Positions 1-9,422 of a DNA stretch of 64,000 nt are shown here, piece by piece. Location: the NCBI RefSeq assembly GCF_005860805.1, contig NZ_VCEJ01000004.1:620001-684000 (forward strand), read 5' to 3'. The DNA comes from Dyadobacter luticola (GTDB lineage: Bacteria > Bacteroidota > Bacteroidia > Cytophagales > Spirosomataceae). The notes under the pieces are model-generated. The model did no database searches. It was not told where the DNA came from and saw only the letters and a program-made list of their open reading frames with translations. Position numbers and translations under genes: made by a program. Each line of letters opens with the position of its first letter. The stretch's first letter is position 1.

Positions 1-446
1 GGCAGGCCCATCGCATTGGAATTGCCCGCTATCAGGAAAACCTCCCCGACACCAACCCGCGGCACCGTCACCGAATCCGTAATTCCCAGATCGGTGTAGC
101 CAGTTAATGTGAGCTTGTACCAACCGGTTTTTAATTTAAATGAATTAGTCAGAAATCCTTGCAGCAGCTGGTCTTCTTCAAAAAGCCATTCTTTGGGTTG
201 ATATACATTGCCTTCAATCGGCGTGAGGCTGGCTTTTATTTTAATGTAGGGAAAACGGGCATAAGCCGTCACCGGAAGCGTCGCGAACCCGGCGGTATCC
301 CGCTGCATCACCTGGTTATTGACCGGCGATTGAATGCTGAGCTGCGAATAGGCGGTGCTATAAAACGAGCACAAGATCAGCGCCAGCCAGCTGCCCTGTT
401 TGTGAAAGTAATGTTGGATGAAGTTTTTCAATGTTCGCGCTGCCAT
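1..446 (-). CDS. Secreted esterase-like protein, N-terminal part (possible sialate O-acetylesterase/SGNH family)
   Basis: The frame is open from an ATG at 446 to the left edge, so the C-terminal part lies outside the window. The first ~35 residues form a signal peptide (hydrophobic WLALILCSFYSTAYS followed by Gln). The following ~100 residues look like a beta-sandwich. The last visible residues, GEVFLIAGNSNAMG, resemble the GEVW-x-GQSNM block that carries the nucleophilic Ser of sialate O-acetylesterases (SASA/DUF303). Here the block reads GNSNAMG, so the Ser is kept but the Gln is replaced. It lies downstream of the SusC/SusD pair on the same strand but beyond a terminator at 513-554. The esterase assignment rests on this one motif and is an inference; a non-catalytic relative is possible. 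Confidence 0.55.
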   Translation of the reverse strand, partial: MAARTLKNFIQHYFHKQGSWLALILCSFYSTAYSQLSIQSPVNNQVMQRDTAGFATLPVTAYARFPYIKIKASLTPIEGNVYQPKEWLFEEDQLLQGFLTNSFKLKTGWYKLTLTGYTDLGITDSVTVPRVGVGEVFLIAGNSNAMGL

Positions 447-512
447 AAACCCACTGCTTTCAGGAACATTCCAATTTAGCCCAAATCAATGTTAAAACCT
501 GCCTGAGACACA

Positions 513-554
513 TTAAAAAAAGCCGGCCGGATTGCAAATGCTTTCCGGCCGGCT
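513..554 (-). terminator. Rho-independent terminator after susD
   Basis: A perfect 10-bp GC-rich stem (521-530 with 545-554, AGCCGGCCGG) closes a 14-nt loop. On the minus strand it is followed by a run of seven T residues. It sits 22 bp past the SusD stop codon and should end the SusC-SusD transcript before the esterase-like gene. Confidence 0.85.
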
Positions 555-575
555 TGTCAGACTTAACAATGATTC

Positions 576-2150
576 TTAATTATAACCTGGGTTCTGAGGA
601 GTCAGGCCCGGATTGTTTTTCATTTCCTGGATACCCAGCGGGAACAGCAAATGTTTTTCCTGCAAAGCCACACCAGCACCTACGTTCAAGTTCAGGTGAC
701 CTACGAAATTGTCAAAACCTTTTGTTTTTTCATTGAACACCTTACGCAGGCGGACCATGTCAAACCAGGTAATTCCTTCGTAGCAGAACTCGTACCAGCG
801 CTCACGCCAGATCGCCTCACGCAATGTTGCCTGAGTGAACGTTGCCTGTGCAGGTGTAGTCAGCTTCGCACGGTCGCGGATTCTTTTGTAAGCGTCGTAA
901 ACTTCTGCGCTTGGGCCGCCTACTTCATTTTGTGCTTCTGCATAGATCAAAAGTACTTCCGCGAAACGGATCAGATTCACATTCAGGTTGTTGTTGCGGG
1001 TAGGGGTAATGCCCGGTCCGCCCAACGCCTGCTGGTTGAAGTGTTTGAACACGTAAGGCGCACCCAGGTCAAACTTCGCACCATTTCCGTTGGTATAATA
1101 CGTCGTGTAGAACCAGCCTTCCTGATCTTTTTTACGCAAATCCTTGTCATCAAATGAGTTGTAGAAAGAAAGCGTAGGGATTGTGCTTCCTGTTCCACCA
1201 GGACCTGAGTAGGTCACCGCCTTAAAGTTCGGGAAGTAATCGTTCAGCGGGAAACCTGCTACTGCCACATTGTACTGAATTTGGAGCAAATGTTCCAATT
1301 TGTTTTTCTGTGATTCCGTGTGAATGTCCAGGTAAGTAGGGAACAGGTTCACGGTAGTAGGGTTCGCTTTTGAGTAAGTGATTACTTCAAGCGCTTTGTC
1401 AGCAGCCAGCTTGTAATGTGAAGCGCCTTTGCTCAGCGGGAATCCTGCCATCGTCAGGTATACCTTCGATAAAAGTGCTTTTACAGCCATCTGGTGCGCG
1501 CGGCCAGTTGTTTCAAATACTGGTAGGCCAGCAGTTTCGGCAGCTTTCAGGTCTTCCACGATAAAGTTATACACTTCTTCCTGAGGCGTTCTTTTTGCAA
1601 AGAAATCTTCGGATGTCGCAGTTTGTGGTTTAGTCACCAAAGGCACATCGCCCCAAAGACGTACGGCATAGAAATAGGCCCATGCACGCAGGAAACGTGC
1701 TTCGCCAATCAATTTTGTTTTCTGCGCCTCAGTTGCCGGGGCACGGAAATCGATCGTCGGGATTTTTTCAATCGCCAGGTTAGCATTCGCGATCATCCGG
1801 TACAAACCGTTCCACCAGTTTACAATGTGTCCTGTATTACCATCGTAAGTCAGTGAGTACAAGTTGTTCAAATCGGAGTTCTGACCGGTTTCAGTCGTAG
1901 CCGTACCTGTTACCGCTTCCAGCATTTGCCAGTTGGCGGAGAAGATACCCGCACCATCACCGTAGAAACGCATACCTGCATAAGTTGCAGCTACTGCCGC
2001 TTCCGCGTGGTCAGGAATGGTATAGTAGCTCTCCGGGGTAAGGTTGGACGGATCTTGCTCGTCCAGGAAGTCGGAGCAGCTGGTAGGTCCCAGCAGGATC
2101 GCGCCGAAAAGGATCGCCGTACCGAATTTCTTTATATTTAATAGCCTCAT
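576..2150 (-). CDS. SusD/RagB family nutrient-binding outer-membrane lipoprotein
   Basis: This is a 524-residue SusD-type surface lipoprotein, which forms the lid of a SusC transporter and binds its glycan or peptide ligand outside the cell. The N-terminus has a lipoprotein signal with the candidate lipid-acylated Cys in GPTSCSDFLDE. SusD hallmarks are helical repeats with RAWAYFYAVRLWGDVPL at about residue 145, the LIRFAEVLLIYAEAQNE block, the RERWYEFCYEG block, and a C-terminus ending in NPGYN. A TTG 18 bp upstream at 2168 could also start the frame, but the ATG at 2150 gives the normal signal peptide. It lies 39 bp downstream of the SusC gene and is surely cotranscribed. The substrate cannot be told from sequence; the esterase-like neighbour hints at a carbohydrate. 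Confidence 0.93.
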   Translation of the reverse strand: MRLLNIKKFGTAILFGAILLGPTSCSDFLDEQDPSNLTPESYYTIPDHAEAAVAATYAGMRFYGDGAGIFSANWQMLEAVTGTATTETGQNSDLNNLYSLTYDGNTGHIVNWWNGLYRMIANANLAIEKIPTIDFRAPATEAQKTKLIGEARFLRAWAYFYAVRLWGDVPLVTKPQTATSEDFFAKRTPQEEVYNFIVEDLKAAETAGLPVFETTGRAHQMAVKALLSKVYLTMAGFPLSKGASHYKLAADKALEVITYSKANPTTVNLFPTYLDIHTESQKNKLEHLLQIQYNVAVAGFPLNDYFPNFKAVTYSGPGGTGSTIPTLSFYNSFDDKDLRKKDQEGWFYTTYYTNGNGAKFDLGAPYVFKHFNQQALGGPGITPTRNNNLNVNLIRFAEVLLIYAEAQNEVGGPSAEVYDAYKRIRDRAKLTTPAQATFTQATLREAIWRERWYEFCYEGITWFDMVRLRKVFNEKTKGFDNFVGHLNLNVGAGVALQEKHLLFPLGIQEMKNNPGLTPQNPGYN

Positions 2151-2189
2151 AATCAATATTTTTTTCAAATTATTTTAAATGTCCAAACC

Positions 2190-5100
2190 TTAGAATGCGA
2201 TCTGCAAACCACCCATAAATACCGTTGGTTTTGGATATCCGTGCCAGATCATACCTTGTGAAAAGACGTTGTCGGAATCACCACCGCGAATTGGCGTAGC
2301 CTCAGGATCACCCAGTTTGTAAGGCGAAAGCAGGAAGAAGTTCTGTGCAGAAACATACAGTCTCAGTTTGCTCAGTTTGATCTTGCTGATCATGTCGGCA
2401 GGGAAGTTGTAGCCTAGCAGCAAGTTTCTTCCGCGCAGGAATGAACCGTCGAAAATCCAGTGCGTATCCACGTTGGTTACATAACCAGCGCGAGTTTCGC
2501 GGATCTCAGCAATTTGTGAATTCTGGTTTTCAGGAGTCCATGCGCCCAATACTGTTTTGTAGCTGTTCGCGATAGAAACGCGGTCTTCAGAAGCGTGCAG
2601 GTTCATATCCATCACGTCGTTTCCGTATGAGAATTGCAGGTCAAGCGTCAGGTCGAAGTTGCCATAACGAACTGTGTTCGCCAATGTTCCCCAGCCTTTT
2701 GGGCTACCATTACCGATAATGGTACGGTCAGCATCTGTGATCGCGCCGTCGCCGTTGAAATCTTTGTACTTGATATCACCTGGCAGCATAGTAAGGTTGT
2801 TACGGTAGCTGGTGAATTTCGCAGCCTGATCTCTTTCAGCTTCGCTCCATGTTCCCAGGCGGGTCAAGCCCCAGAATGCACCAGCTGGCTGGCCGATACG
2901 GATAACGCTGGTTTGGTTGGTGATACCAGGACCACCCACGCCGAAGATGTCAGATGGTGTAGCCAGCGACAATACTTTGCTTCTGTTGAAAGAAATGTTG
3001 AAGCTGGTAGTCCATGAGAAGTTCTGACGCTCGATGTTGGTCGTGTTCAAAGCAAATTCAAAACCTTTGTTTTCCATCGAACCAATGTTCTTACGGATTA
3101 CAGCATAACCGCTGGTACGTGGTACCGGCGCATCCAGAAGCATGTCAGTAGTCTTTCTGTAATAGTAATCTGCCTCCAGAGAAACACGTCCTTTCAGGAT
3201 ACTGATTTCAAGACCGGCATCTGTCTGAGCTGTTTTTTCCCATTTCAAATCAGGGTTTGCCAATCTGTTGATACCAGTTCCGTTTGCGCGGGTATCGCTG
3301 TAAATCGTTGCGTAGTTGGCGCTAAGCAGTGACAAAGATGAGTACGGAGGAATTTCCGAGTTACCTGTCAAACCGTAGCTGGTACGGATTTTCAAATTGG
3401 AGATCAATGTATTCGATTTCAGGAATTCCTCGTCAGACACTTTCCACGCCAAGGCAGCAGATGGGAAGAACGCAAACTTGTGGTTTTCACCAAATTTGGA
3501 AGAACCATCCGCACGTCCTGTGAATGTCAGAAGGTATTTTTCTTTCAATGTATAGTTCAAACGACCGAAGTACGAGTTGAACGCAAACCTTGAAGCACCG
3601 GAAGCAACACTTGGCAGGGTAGCACCTGCACCCAGGTTATTGAAATTAAAATAATCGGTAGAGAAGTTGCGAACGCTTGCACCAGTAGTAGCAATGTTCG
3701 TTTCCTGCCACGAAATACCCGCCAAAGCAGTCAGCGAGTGAATGCCGCCGAATGTTTTGTTATAAGTCAAATAGTTTTCAAACGACCAGAAAGTCTCTTT
3801 GCGGCTTGCTTTTCCAGCAGTACCGAATTCGCTGATCGCCAATGTGCGGGTCTGCGACTCGTTGTACTCCTGCGTCAGCACGTTCACACCCAGTACCGAG
3901 CGGAATTCCAATCCCGGCGCCAGAGTAAGGTTCGCATAAAGGCTACCCAATGTAGTTTGCGTATTCTGGTTGTATTTACGGCCCATCAAACGGTGTACCG
4001 AGCTGAAAGAACCCTCAGCCTGTGGATAATCGCGGTTGTTGGCGTAAGTTCCGTCAGGATATTTTACAGGAAGGAAAGGAAAATCCTCCACCATCTGGCG
4101 AGGTACAGCATCATTGATATCGACAAGGTTTTCAGCCTGGTTGTTGTAGCTCAATGTACCTCCGATGCGCATCCATTTTTTCACCTGATCGTCTACCGTC
4201 AAGCGGGTTGCGTAACGCTTCATGTATGAAGTTTTGATCAAACCCTGGTCGTCACGGTAGTTCAGCGACAGCGAGTAAGTGGTTTTGCTGTTACCGCCGC
4301 TGAAACCCAGCTGATGGTTTTGGCCCACTTTGTGCTGGATCGATTCGTCCCACCAGTTGGTATCGTAGTTCGGGATAAAGTTACCCGCAGCATCCACCGA
4401 GAATACATCCGGGTGAGCAGCATTCAAAGCAGCGCGGCGCACTTTCGGATCTTGTGGCGCATATTTGCCTGATGCCCAGCCAGCCGGGTCATATTTTTTA
4501 ATGTTGGCATAAGCCAGATCTTCTACTGCCAGATATTCTCTTGCATTCAAAGTTTCAGCTCTCTGCGGACCAGTGAAAGGAACGCTCAGGTCAAGACCGT
4601 AAGTAATGGTGCTTTCGCCCGCTTTTCCTTTTTTAGTCGTAACCAAAATAACACCATTCGCACCTCTCGCACCGTAAATCGCTGTGGAAGAAGCATCTTT
4701 CAATACCTCAACGGAAACGATATCGTTCGGGTTGATGTAGTCGATCGCCTGGCTTTGCTGGTTCTGGTTTCCTTGCGGAAGCATTACACCATCCACCACG
4801 TAAAGCGGGTTGTTGGAAGAGTTGATGGAGCTGAAACCACGGATACGCACGTTGGCACGGCCACCCGGACGACCCGAGTTCACGTTTACCTGCACACCGG
4901 AAATTTTACCCTGCAATGCCTGGTTCAGAGAAGGCGCCGGACGCTCTTTCAGCTGATCTTCTTTCACAGAACCCACAGATCCTGTCAAATCCGATTTCTT
5001 CGCTGTACCGTAACCGATTACGACTACTTCGCTCAGCGCTTTTGAATCAGATACCAGCGCTACATCCAATGTAGTACGGTTTCCAATTTCAACTTCCTGG

Positions 5101-5417
5101 CCTATATAACCCACAAAGCTGAATACCAGCACGCCGCCTGCATCGGGTACGGAAAGGGTGTAATTTCCTGATCCGTCGGTAGTTGTACCTACGCTGGTAC
5201 CTTTCACCACAACGTTTACGCCTGGAAGACCTTCGTTGTTTTCCTTGTCAGTGATCTTGCCTTTAATTGTTTTATCTACCCGGATGAAGGTAGCTTCGAA
5301 GTCTGGTTTATTACTAGCGACTGCCACAAAAGAGCACGAGAGCGCGGGCAGGAGTAATAGAGAATTTCGGATGCCCCGCAAGCGGAACAACCATTGGTTG
5401 GTATCGGTAATTTTCAT
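2190..5417 (-). CDS. SusC/RagA family TonB-linked outer-membrane transporter
   Basis: A 1075-residue TonB-dependent beta-barrel that pairs with the SusD lipoprotein to import oligomers across the outer membrane. After an N-terminal signal region there is a carboxypeptidase-regulatory-like domain at about 50-130 (GKITDKENNEGLPGVNVVVKG). It is followed by the TonB-box/plug region (SEVVVIGYGTAKKSDLTGSV, then NVRIRGFSSINSSNNPLYVV and GARGANGVILVTTKKGKAG) and a long barrel. No STN (secretin/TonB short) domain is seen, so sigma/anti-sigma signalling through this protein is unlikely. The 5' leader to the next gene is long (630 bp) and contains a LacI-type palindrome at 5842-5855. Confidence 0.96.
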   Translation of the reverse strand: MKITDTNQWLFRLRGIRNSLLLLPALSCSFVAVASNKPDFEATFIRVDKTIKGKITDKENNEGLPGVNVVVKGTSVGTTTDGSGNYTLSVPDAGGVLVFSFVGYIGQEVEIGNRTTLDVALVSDSKALSEVVVIGYGTAKKSDLTGSVGSVKEDQLKERPAPSLNQALQGKISGVQVNVNSGRPGGRANVRIRGFSSINSSNNPLYVVDGVMLPQGNQNQQSQAIDYINPNDIVSVEVLKDASSTAIYGARGANGVILVTTKKGKAGESTITYGLDLSVPFTGPQRAETLNAREYLAVEDLAYANIKKYDPAGWASGKYAPQDPKVRRAALNAAHPDVFSVDAAGNFIPNYDTNWWDESIQHKVGQNHQLGFSGGNSKTTYSLSLNYRDDQGLIKTSYMKRYATRLTVDDQVKKWMRIGGTLSYNNQAENLVDINDAVPRQMVEDFPFLPVKYPDGTYANNRDYPQAEGSFSSVHRLMGRKYNQNTQTTLGSLYANLTLAPGLEFRSVLGVNVLTQEYNESQTRTLAISEFGTAGKASRKETFWSFENYLTYNKTFGGIHSLTALAGISWQETNIATTGASVRNFSTDYFNFNNLGAGATLPSVASGASRFAFNSYFGRLNYTLKEKYLLTFTGRADGSSKFGENHKFAFFPSAALAWKVSDEEFLKSNTLISNLKIRTSYGLTGNSEIPPYSSLSLLSANYATIYSDTRANGTGINRLANPDLKWEKTAQTDAGLEISILKGRVSLEADYYYRKTTDMLLDAPVPRTSGYAVIRKNIGSMENKGFEFALNTTNIERQNFSWTTSFNISFNRSKVLSLATPSDIFGVGGPGITNQTSVIRIGQPAGAFWGLTRLGTWSEAERDQAAKFTSYRNNLTMLPGDIKYKDFNGDGAITDADRTIIGNGSPKGWGTLANTVRYGNFDLTLDLQFSYGNDVMDMNLHASEDRVSIANSYKTVLGAWTPENQNSQIAEIRETRAGYVTNVDTHWIFDGSFLRGRNLLLGYNFPADMISKIKLSKLRLYVSAQNFFLLSPYKLGDPEATPIRGGDSDNVFSQGMIWHGYPKPTVFMGGLQIAF

Positions 5418-5841
5418 TTAAAGTCGGTTAGAGTAGTAAAATTTCTTCTTTCACAGCATGGACTGTGCGCACAGGTCAGGTCATTCTTTGGTCATAGGCA
5501 AATGTTTAAGGGTGATCAGATTGTTAAGCGAGTAGTTAAAAAATAATGATAAGATATATTTATTTATTCCTATTGAGATTGAGTCACAATGATGTTCGAA
5601 CATACTTTAAAAGCAGGCGGATGTTCAGTTCTTGTTTTTGATCAAAGCATTAGTAATAGCACATTTTTATGACGCGGGTCGTTTCGATGGCTTAGTTGGG
5701 TATGTAGTAAGCCGGTTATCAGAGGGTCAAAAAATTATGGTGTCAGTCGGGAGTTTTTATAAAGCCTTAAAAATGCGTTGCAATATTATAATATTTAACA
5801 ATAAATTTTAAATATGTAACTGTAAAAAACATAATTATTTG

Positions 5842-5855
5842 TGCAAACGTTTGCA
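5842..5855. promoter_or_regulatory. LacI/GalR-type operator palindrome
   Basis: TGCAAACGTTTGCA is a perfect 14-bp palindrome with the central CG typical of LacI/GalR-family operators. It sits in AT-rich intergenic DNA about 425 bp before the SusC start and is the only such site I saw. No LacI-type regulator is encoded in the window, so the regulator would act from elsewhere. The rest of the 5418-5920 leader holds no recognisable gene; it may contain the susCD promoter and a long 5' UTR. Confidence 0.55.
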
Positions 5856-5920
5856 TAATATATGCTTAACATAGGTGCTTAACGTCTATAAATCAGCTGA
5901 TTACGATTCTATTTAAACCA

Positions 5921-5958
5921 AAAAAAGCCACTTTGTCCCCGAAGGGCAAAGTGGCTTT
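5921..5958 (-). terminator. Rho-independent terminator after the Gfo/Idh gene
   Basis: A perfect 12-bp stem (5924-5935 pairs with 5947-5958, AAAGCCACTTTG) has a small CCC/GGG inner stem in the loop. On the minus strand it ends in a T run. It lies about 90 bp beyond the stop codon of the Gfo/Idh/MocA gene and isolates it from the SusC leader. Confidence 0.85.
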
Positions 5959-6048
5959 ATCGTTTTAGCAAAATAATTCAGGTTAATTCTGTATTACTTT
6001 TTGATAAAATAATATGTCGAATTGTACCCAAAGGTGACAAAATGCGGT

Positions 6049-7140
6049 TTAAACCAAGTCAACTGTGCGGCCGGTGCGGACAGATTCGTCGCAGGCAAAT
6101 GCGATCGACAAGCTCATCACCGCATCCTGCAAATGATCGGTCAGGTCGAGATTTTCACGTACAGCTTTCAGGAAGTACCGCTGCTCGCGATTGCACAATT
6201 CCTGGTGGTCCGGTTCATCTTCGAGGTTGATCCAGGTGTCTTCATGCACAAACTCATCCTGGTCGTTCAGCTCAGCATGGTGCACGCGGATCGACTCCGT
6301 TTTAGTATGTGCTTCCACCGAAGAAGACTTGCCGCTGCCGCCTGCATCCTTCGCCACAATCGACGCAGAACCTTTCGGCCCGATCACATCTTTCACGAAA
6401 AAGGCAGTCTCGCTGATCATCGGTCCCCAGCCTGCTTCGTACCAGCCCACCGAGCCGTCTTCAAACCAGATCTGCAGCTGGCCGTAGTTATAATTTCCTG
6501 CCGGAATGTCCTCCGTCATCCGCGCACCGATCGCATTCACACGAAGCGGTTTCGAGCGGGTCATCTGGCACATCACATCAATATAATGCACGCCGCAGTC
6601 TACGATCGGGCTAAGGCTTTTCATCAAATTCCGGTGCACGCCCCACATATAGCCGTGGCTCTGCTGGTTGAGGTTCATCCGCATCACGAGCGGCTTGCCA
6701 AGTCCCTGCGCCTCGGTCACGAAACGCTCCCAGGAAGGATGCACCCGCAAAATGTAGCCGACAACCACTTTTTTATTGGCCGCTATCGCAGCTTCCACGA
6801 CACGCTTCGCACCTTCGACGGTATCCGCCAGCGGTTTTTCGATGAACACGTGCGCGCCGCTTTGCAAAGCTTTCACGGCAAATTCCTCGTGGGTATCCGG
6901 GTAAGTCGAGATACATACTGCATCCGGTTTGGTTTCAGCCAGTGCTGTGTCGTAATCGCTGAAAAGGCTGTAACCGCCGCCCAGCTTTTCGTTTAGTACT
7001 TCTTTGCTTTTACCGGTCGATACGATCCCGCAGATTTCGAAACCGTCGATCAGCTGGTAAGCAAATGCATGGGAAGCGCCCATGTTGCCACAGCCCACCA
7101 CCAATACCCGAATCGGGCTTTCATTTTCAAAAGATGACAT
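6049..7140 (-). CDS. Gfo/Idh/MocA family NAD(P)-dependent oxidoreductase
   Basis: A 363-residue cytoplasmic sugar (or sugar-acid, inositol) dehydrogenase-like protein. The N-terminal Rossmann fold starts with VLVVGCGNMGASHAFAY (GxGxxG at about residues 16-21). The family EKP motif is present as HVFIEKPLADT, and the second domain carries the catalytic-type sequence SPIVDCGVHYIDVM, with Asp and His at the usual places. There is no signal peptide, unlike the Tat-exported relative at 53735. It is monocistronic, with its own terminator. The substrate is unknown. Confidence 0.9.
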   Translation of the reverse strand: MSSFENESPIRVLVVGCGNMGASHAFAYQLIDGFEICGIVSTGKSKEVLNEKLGGGYSLFSDYDTALAETKPDAVCISTYPDTHEEFAVKALQSGAHVFIEKPLADTVEGAKRVVEAAIAANKKVVVGYILRVHPSWERFVTEAQGLGKPLVMRMNLNQQSHGYMWGVHRNLMKSLSPIVDCGVHYIDVMCQMTRSKPLRVNAIGARMTEDIPAGNYNYGQLQIWFEDGSVGWYEAGWGPMISETAFFVKDVIGPKGSASIVAKDAGGSGKSSSVEAHTKTESIRVHHAELNDQDEFVHEDTWINLEDEPDHQELCNREQRYFLKAVRENLDLTDHLQDAVMSLSIAFACDESVRTGRTVDLV

Positions 7141-7372
7141 AGTAATTAGATAATGTTAAAGATTCCGGGTTAGCAGGAACAGACATTCAAACAACAGCCA
7201 GATACGGTGTTTGTGTTTCAAAATTAGGGATTTTAATCTGTTTTCAGGGAAAGGCATTTTTCCGTGAAAAAAAATCACAGATGGTTACAAATCACACTTT
7301 GAAATTCCAATTAATTCTGCAAATATGTAGTCGCGGCGACGGTCGCTTTTTTACTCCTCATCAAACCAATTC

Positions 7373-9403
7373 ATGCTTACACTTTACCCTCAGCGCGGGC
7401 AACTGCGCATGGTGCTTTTACGCACGCTCACCTTACTTCTTCTTGTGTCCTGCACATTCCGTGTCTTGGCGCAGGAAGATATCAAGCCGACTTTTGGGGT
7501 TATTGACAAGGCTTCTCTTCAAATGAAAGTTTGCCCGGGCGACAGTTCAGCAGATGCCATGTTTTTATATGATTATGGAGAAACCACATTTGGTTATGAA
7601 GCAAACCGGGGGATATTTATCAAAACGAAGATCTGGGCCAGGATCAAGATCTTTAAAGAGTCGGGGCTGGATCAGGGCAATATTTTATTGACCTATTATG
7701 AAGGTGCAAAAACAGGAGCCAAAGAAAAGCTGGATGACATTTCAGGTGTTGTTTATAACCTGGATGGAAATGAAATTGTTACCACGAAGCTGGATCAAAG
7801 TACTATTCAAACGGAAAAATCTGCAGAAGGTTACCTGACCCGGAAGTTTAACTTACCCAATGTTAAAAAGGGCTCCGTGATCGAATATTCATACACCCGC
7901 TTCACGCCCTTCCTAGTAAGTGCTACTCCCAAAGCCTGGCCTTTTCAGGGATCCATACCAATTCAGTGGAGTGAGTACAAAGTAACAATTCCCTCATTTA
8001 TAGAATACCACATTACGTTCGGCGGATACCTTCCTTTTTATATCAACGAATCGGAGGTAGTGGACATGAAATTTGGATTGAAAATGTTGGAAGGAAAAAG
8101 TACTTCCTACCGACTGGTAGTGAAGGATGCACCGGCATTTGTTAATGAACCTTTTATTACAACCTCTGACGACTACATTTCGAAAGTAAGTTTTGAACCT
8201 TCGGCTTACAAGATTGCTGGATTTATCGGTGAAGAATTTGCCGGTACCTGGGACCAGATCGATTGGAAGTTCAGGAAGGCGGCACTTTTTGGAGAAGAAA
8301 TCAATGCGCCGGTTTTTGGAAAAGAAATCCCTGAACAATTGCTGGACAATGCAGCCAGCCCCAAAGACAAAATGAATGTGGGGTATTCTTACATTCAAAA
8401 AACCATGAAGTGGGACGAGGGAGTAGCCCTCATGCCGGCTTCCGACATTAAAAAGGCTTACCAGAACCGGAAAGGAAATTCAGCAGCGGTTAATTTATTG
8501 CTGATCAATTTGTTGAGAAAAGCCGGCCTGGATTGTGATCCTGTGGTTTTGAGTACGCGCAGCCACGGAAAAGTGTTCAAGGATTTCCCGACATTGGAAA
8601 ACTTTAATTACGTGATCGCCCGGGTCATGGTAGACAGCGTGGCCTATCTGCTCGACGCCACCCAGAAATTTGCCCGGCCCGGTGTGTTGCCTGAATATGC
8701 GCTGAATGGTTTCGGGAGGGTCATTCCCAAGGTTTATCAAGGGCATTTTATTGACATTATTCCAAAAGATGCCAATAGCACGCTTGTGATGGTCGATGCT
8801 GAGTTTTTGCCGGAAGATGGTAAATTGAAAGGCAAATACAGTGCGTCACTGGGTGGTTACGAGGCGCTGGATTGGCGGGAAGATTTTGCGTCCGAGCCTG
8901 ACAAAAAGTATTTGGAAGCTTTTCAAAAGGAATTTTCGGAATGGAGCATTAAAAATTTGACAGTTTCTAATAAGACCGAAAAGCTGGACGCGCCTGTCAG
9001 TGTGAAATGTGAGTTTGAGACGGAAAGCGAGAGTATGTCACCCGGAACCTATTATTTTGACCCGATCACCGCCGGAAAAATGAAGGAAAATCCACTCAAA
9101 TCGTCGGAGCGCATCTATCCGCTGGACTTCACCACTTTGGTTGCCACTTCTTTCATCGGAACATTCAGGCTGCCTGAGGGTTATTTTATCGAGGAAATGC
9201 CGAAGGCAGAAGTGATCACGCTTCCGGGAAATTCTGCGCGGTTTCTGTACCAGGCCAAACAGGATGGGAATGTGATCCAGGTGACGAGCAAGGTAAGTAT
9301 CAATAAAATCAAATTCCTGCCGGAAGAGTACCACGACCTGAAAGAGTTTTTTGACCGCGTCGTGACAAAGCATGCGCAGCCGCTGGTTATCAAGAAAAAA
9401 TAG
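7373..9403 (+). CDS. DUF3857 secreted protein with degenerate transglutaminase-like domain
   Basis: A 676-residue exported protein: signal peptide (LLRTLTLLLLVSCTFRVLAQ), N-terminal DUF3857 beta-sandwich (about 60-260), transglutaminase-like fold (about 330-440) and a C-terminal DUF2569/DUF3858-like tail. An ATG at 7409 would give a shorter and equally good signal peptide. Compared with its neighbour, the transglutaminase core is altered. The expected GDC is GNS (Ser370), the expected His of FNH is FNY (Tyr413), and only the Asp (LLDAT, 428) remains. It is therefore probably a non-catalytic binding or scaffolding paralogue. It lies 19 bp before the second DUF3857 gene and is likely cotranscribed. 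Function is unknown. Confidence 0.85.
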   Translation: MLTLYPQRGQLRMVLLRTLTLLLLVSCTFRVLAQEDIKPTFGVIDKASLQMKVCPGDSSADAMFLYDYGETTFGYEANRGIFIKTKIWARIKIFKESGLDQGNILLTYYEGAKTGAKEKLDDISGVVYNLDGNEIVTTKLDQSTIQTEKSAEGYLTRKFNLPNVKKGSVIEYSYTRFTPFLVSATPKAWPFQGSIPIQWSEYKVTIPSFIEYHITFGGYLPFYINESEVVDMKFGLKMLEGKSTSYRLVVKDAPAFVNEPFITTSDDYISKVSFEPSAYKIAGFIGEEFAGTWDQIDWKFRKAALFGEEINAPVFGKEIPEQLLDNAASPKDKMNVGYSYIQKTMKWDEGVALMPASDIKKAYQNRKGNSAAVNLLLINLLRKAGLDCDPVVLSTRSHGKVFKDFPTLENFNYVIARVMVDSVAYLLDATQKFARPGVLPEYALNGFGRVIPKVYQGHFIDIIPKDANSTLVMVDAEFLPEDGKLKGKYSASLGGYEALDWREDFASEPDKKYLEAFQKEFSEWSIKNLTVSNKTEKLDAPVSVKCEFETESESMSPGTYYFDPITAGKMKENPLKSSERIYPLDFTTLVATSFIGTFRLPEGYFIEEMPKAEVITLPGNSARFLYQAKQDGNVIQVTSKVSINKIKFLPEEYHDLKEFFDRVVTKHAQPLVIKKK

Positions 9404-9422
9404 CATTTAACATTCTGGAACA

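Noticed and set aside
159..479. Plus-strand open frame of 106 codons
   Set aside because: It is antisense to a minus-strand frame with a clear signal peptide and GEVFLIAGNSNAMG motif; the plus-strand product looks like no protein.
6022..6996. Plus-strand open frame of 324 codons
   Set aside because: Antisense shadow of the Gfo/Idh gene; His/Arg-rich composition and no domain.
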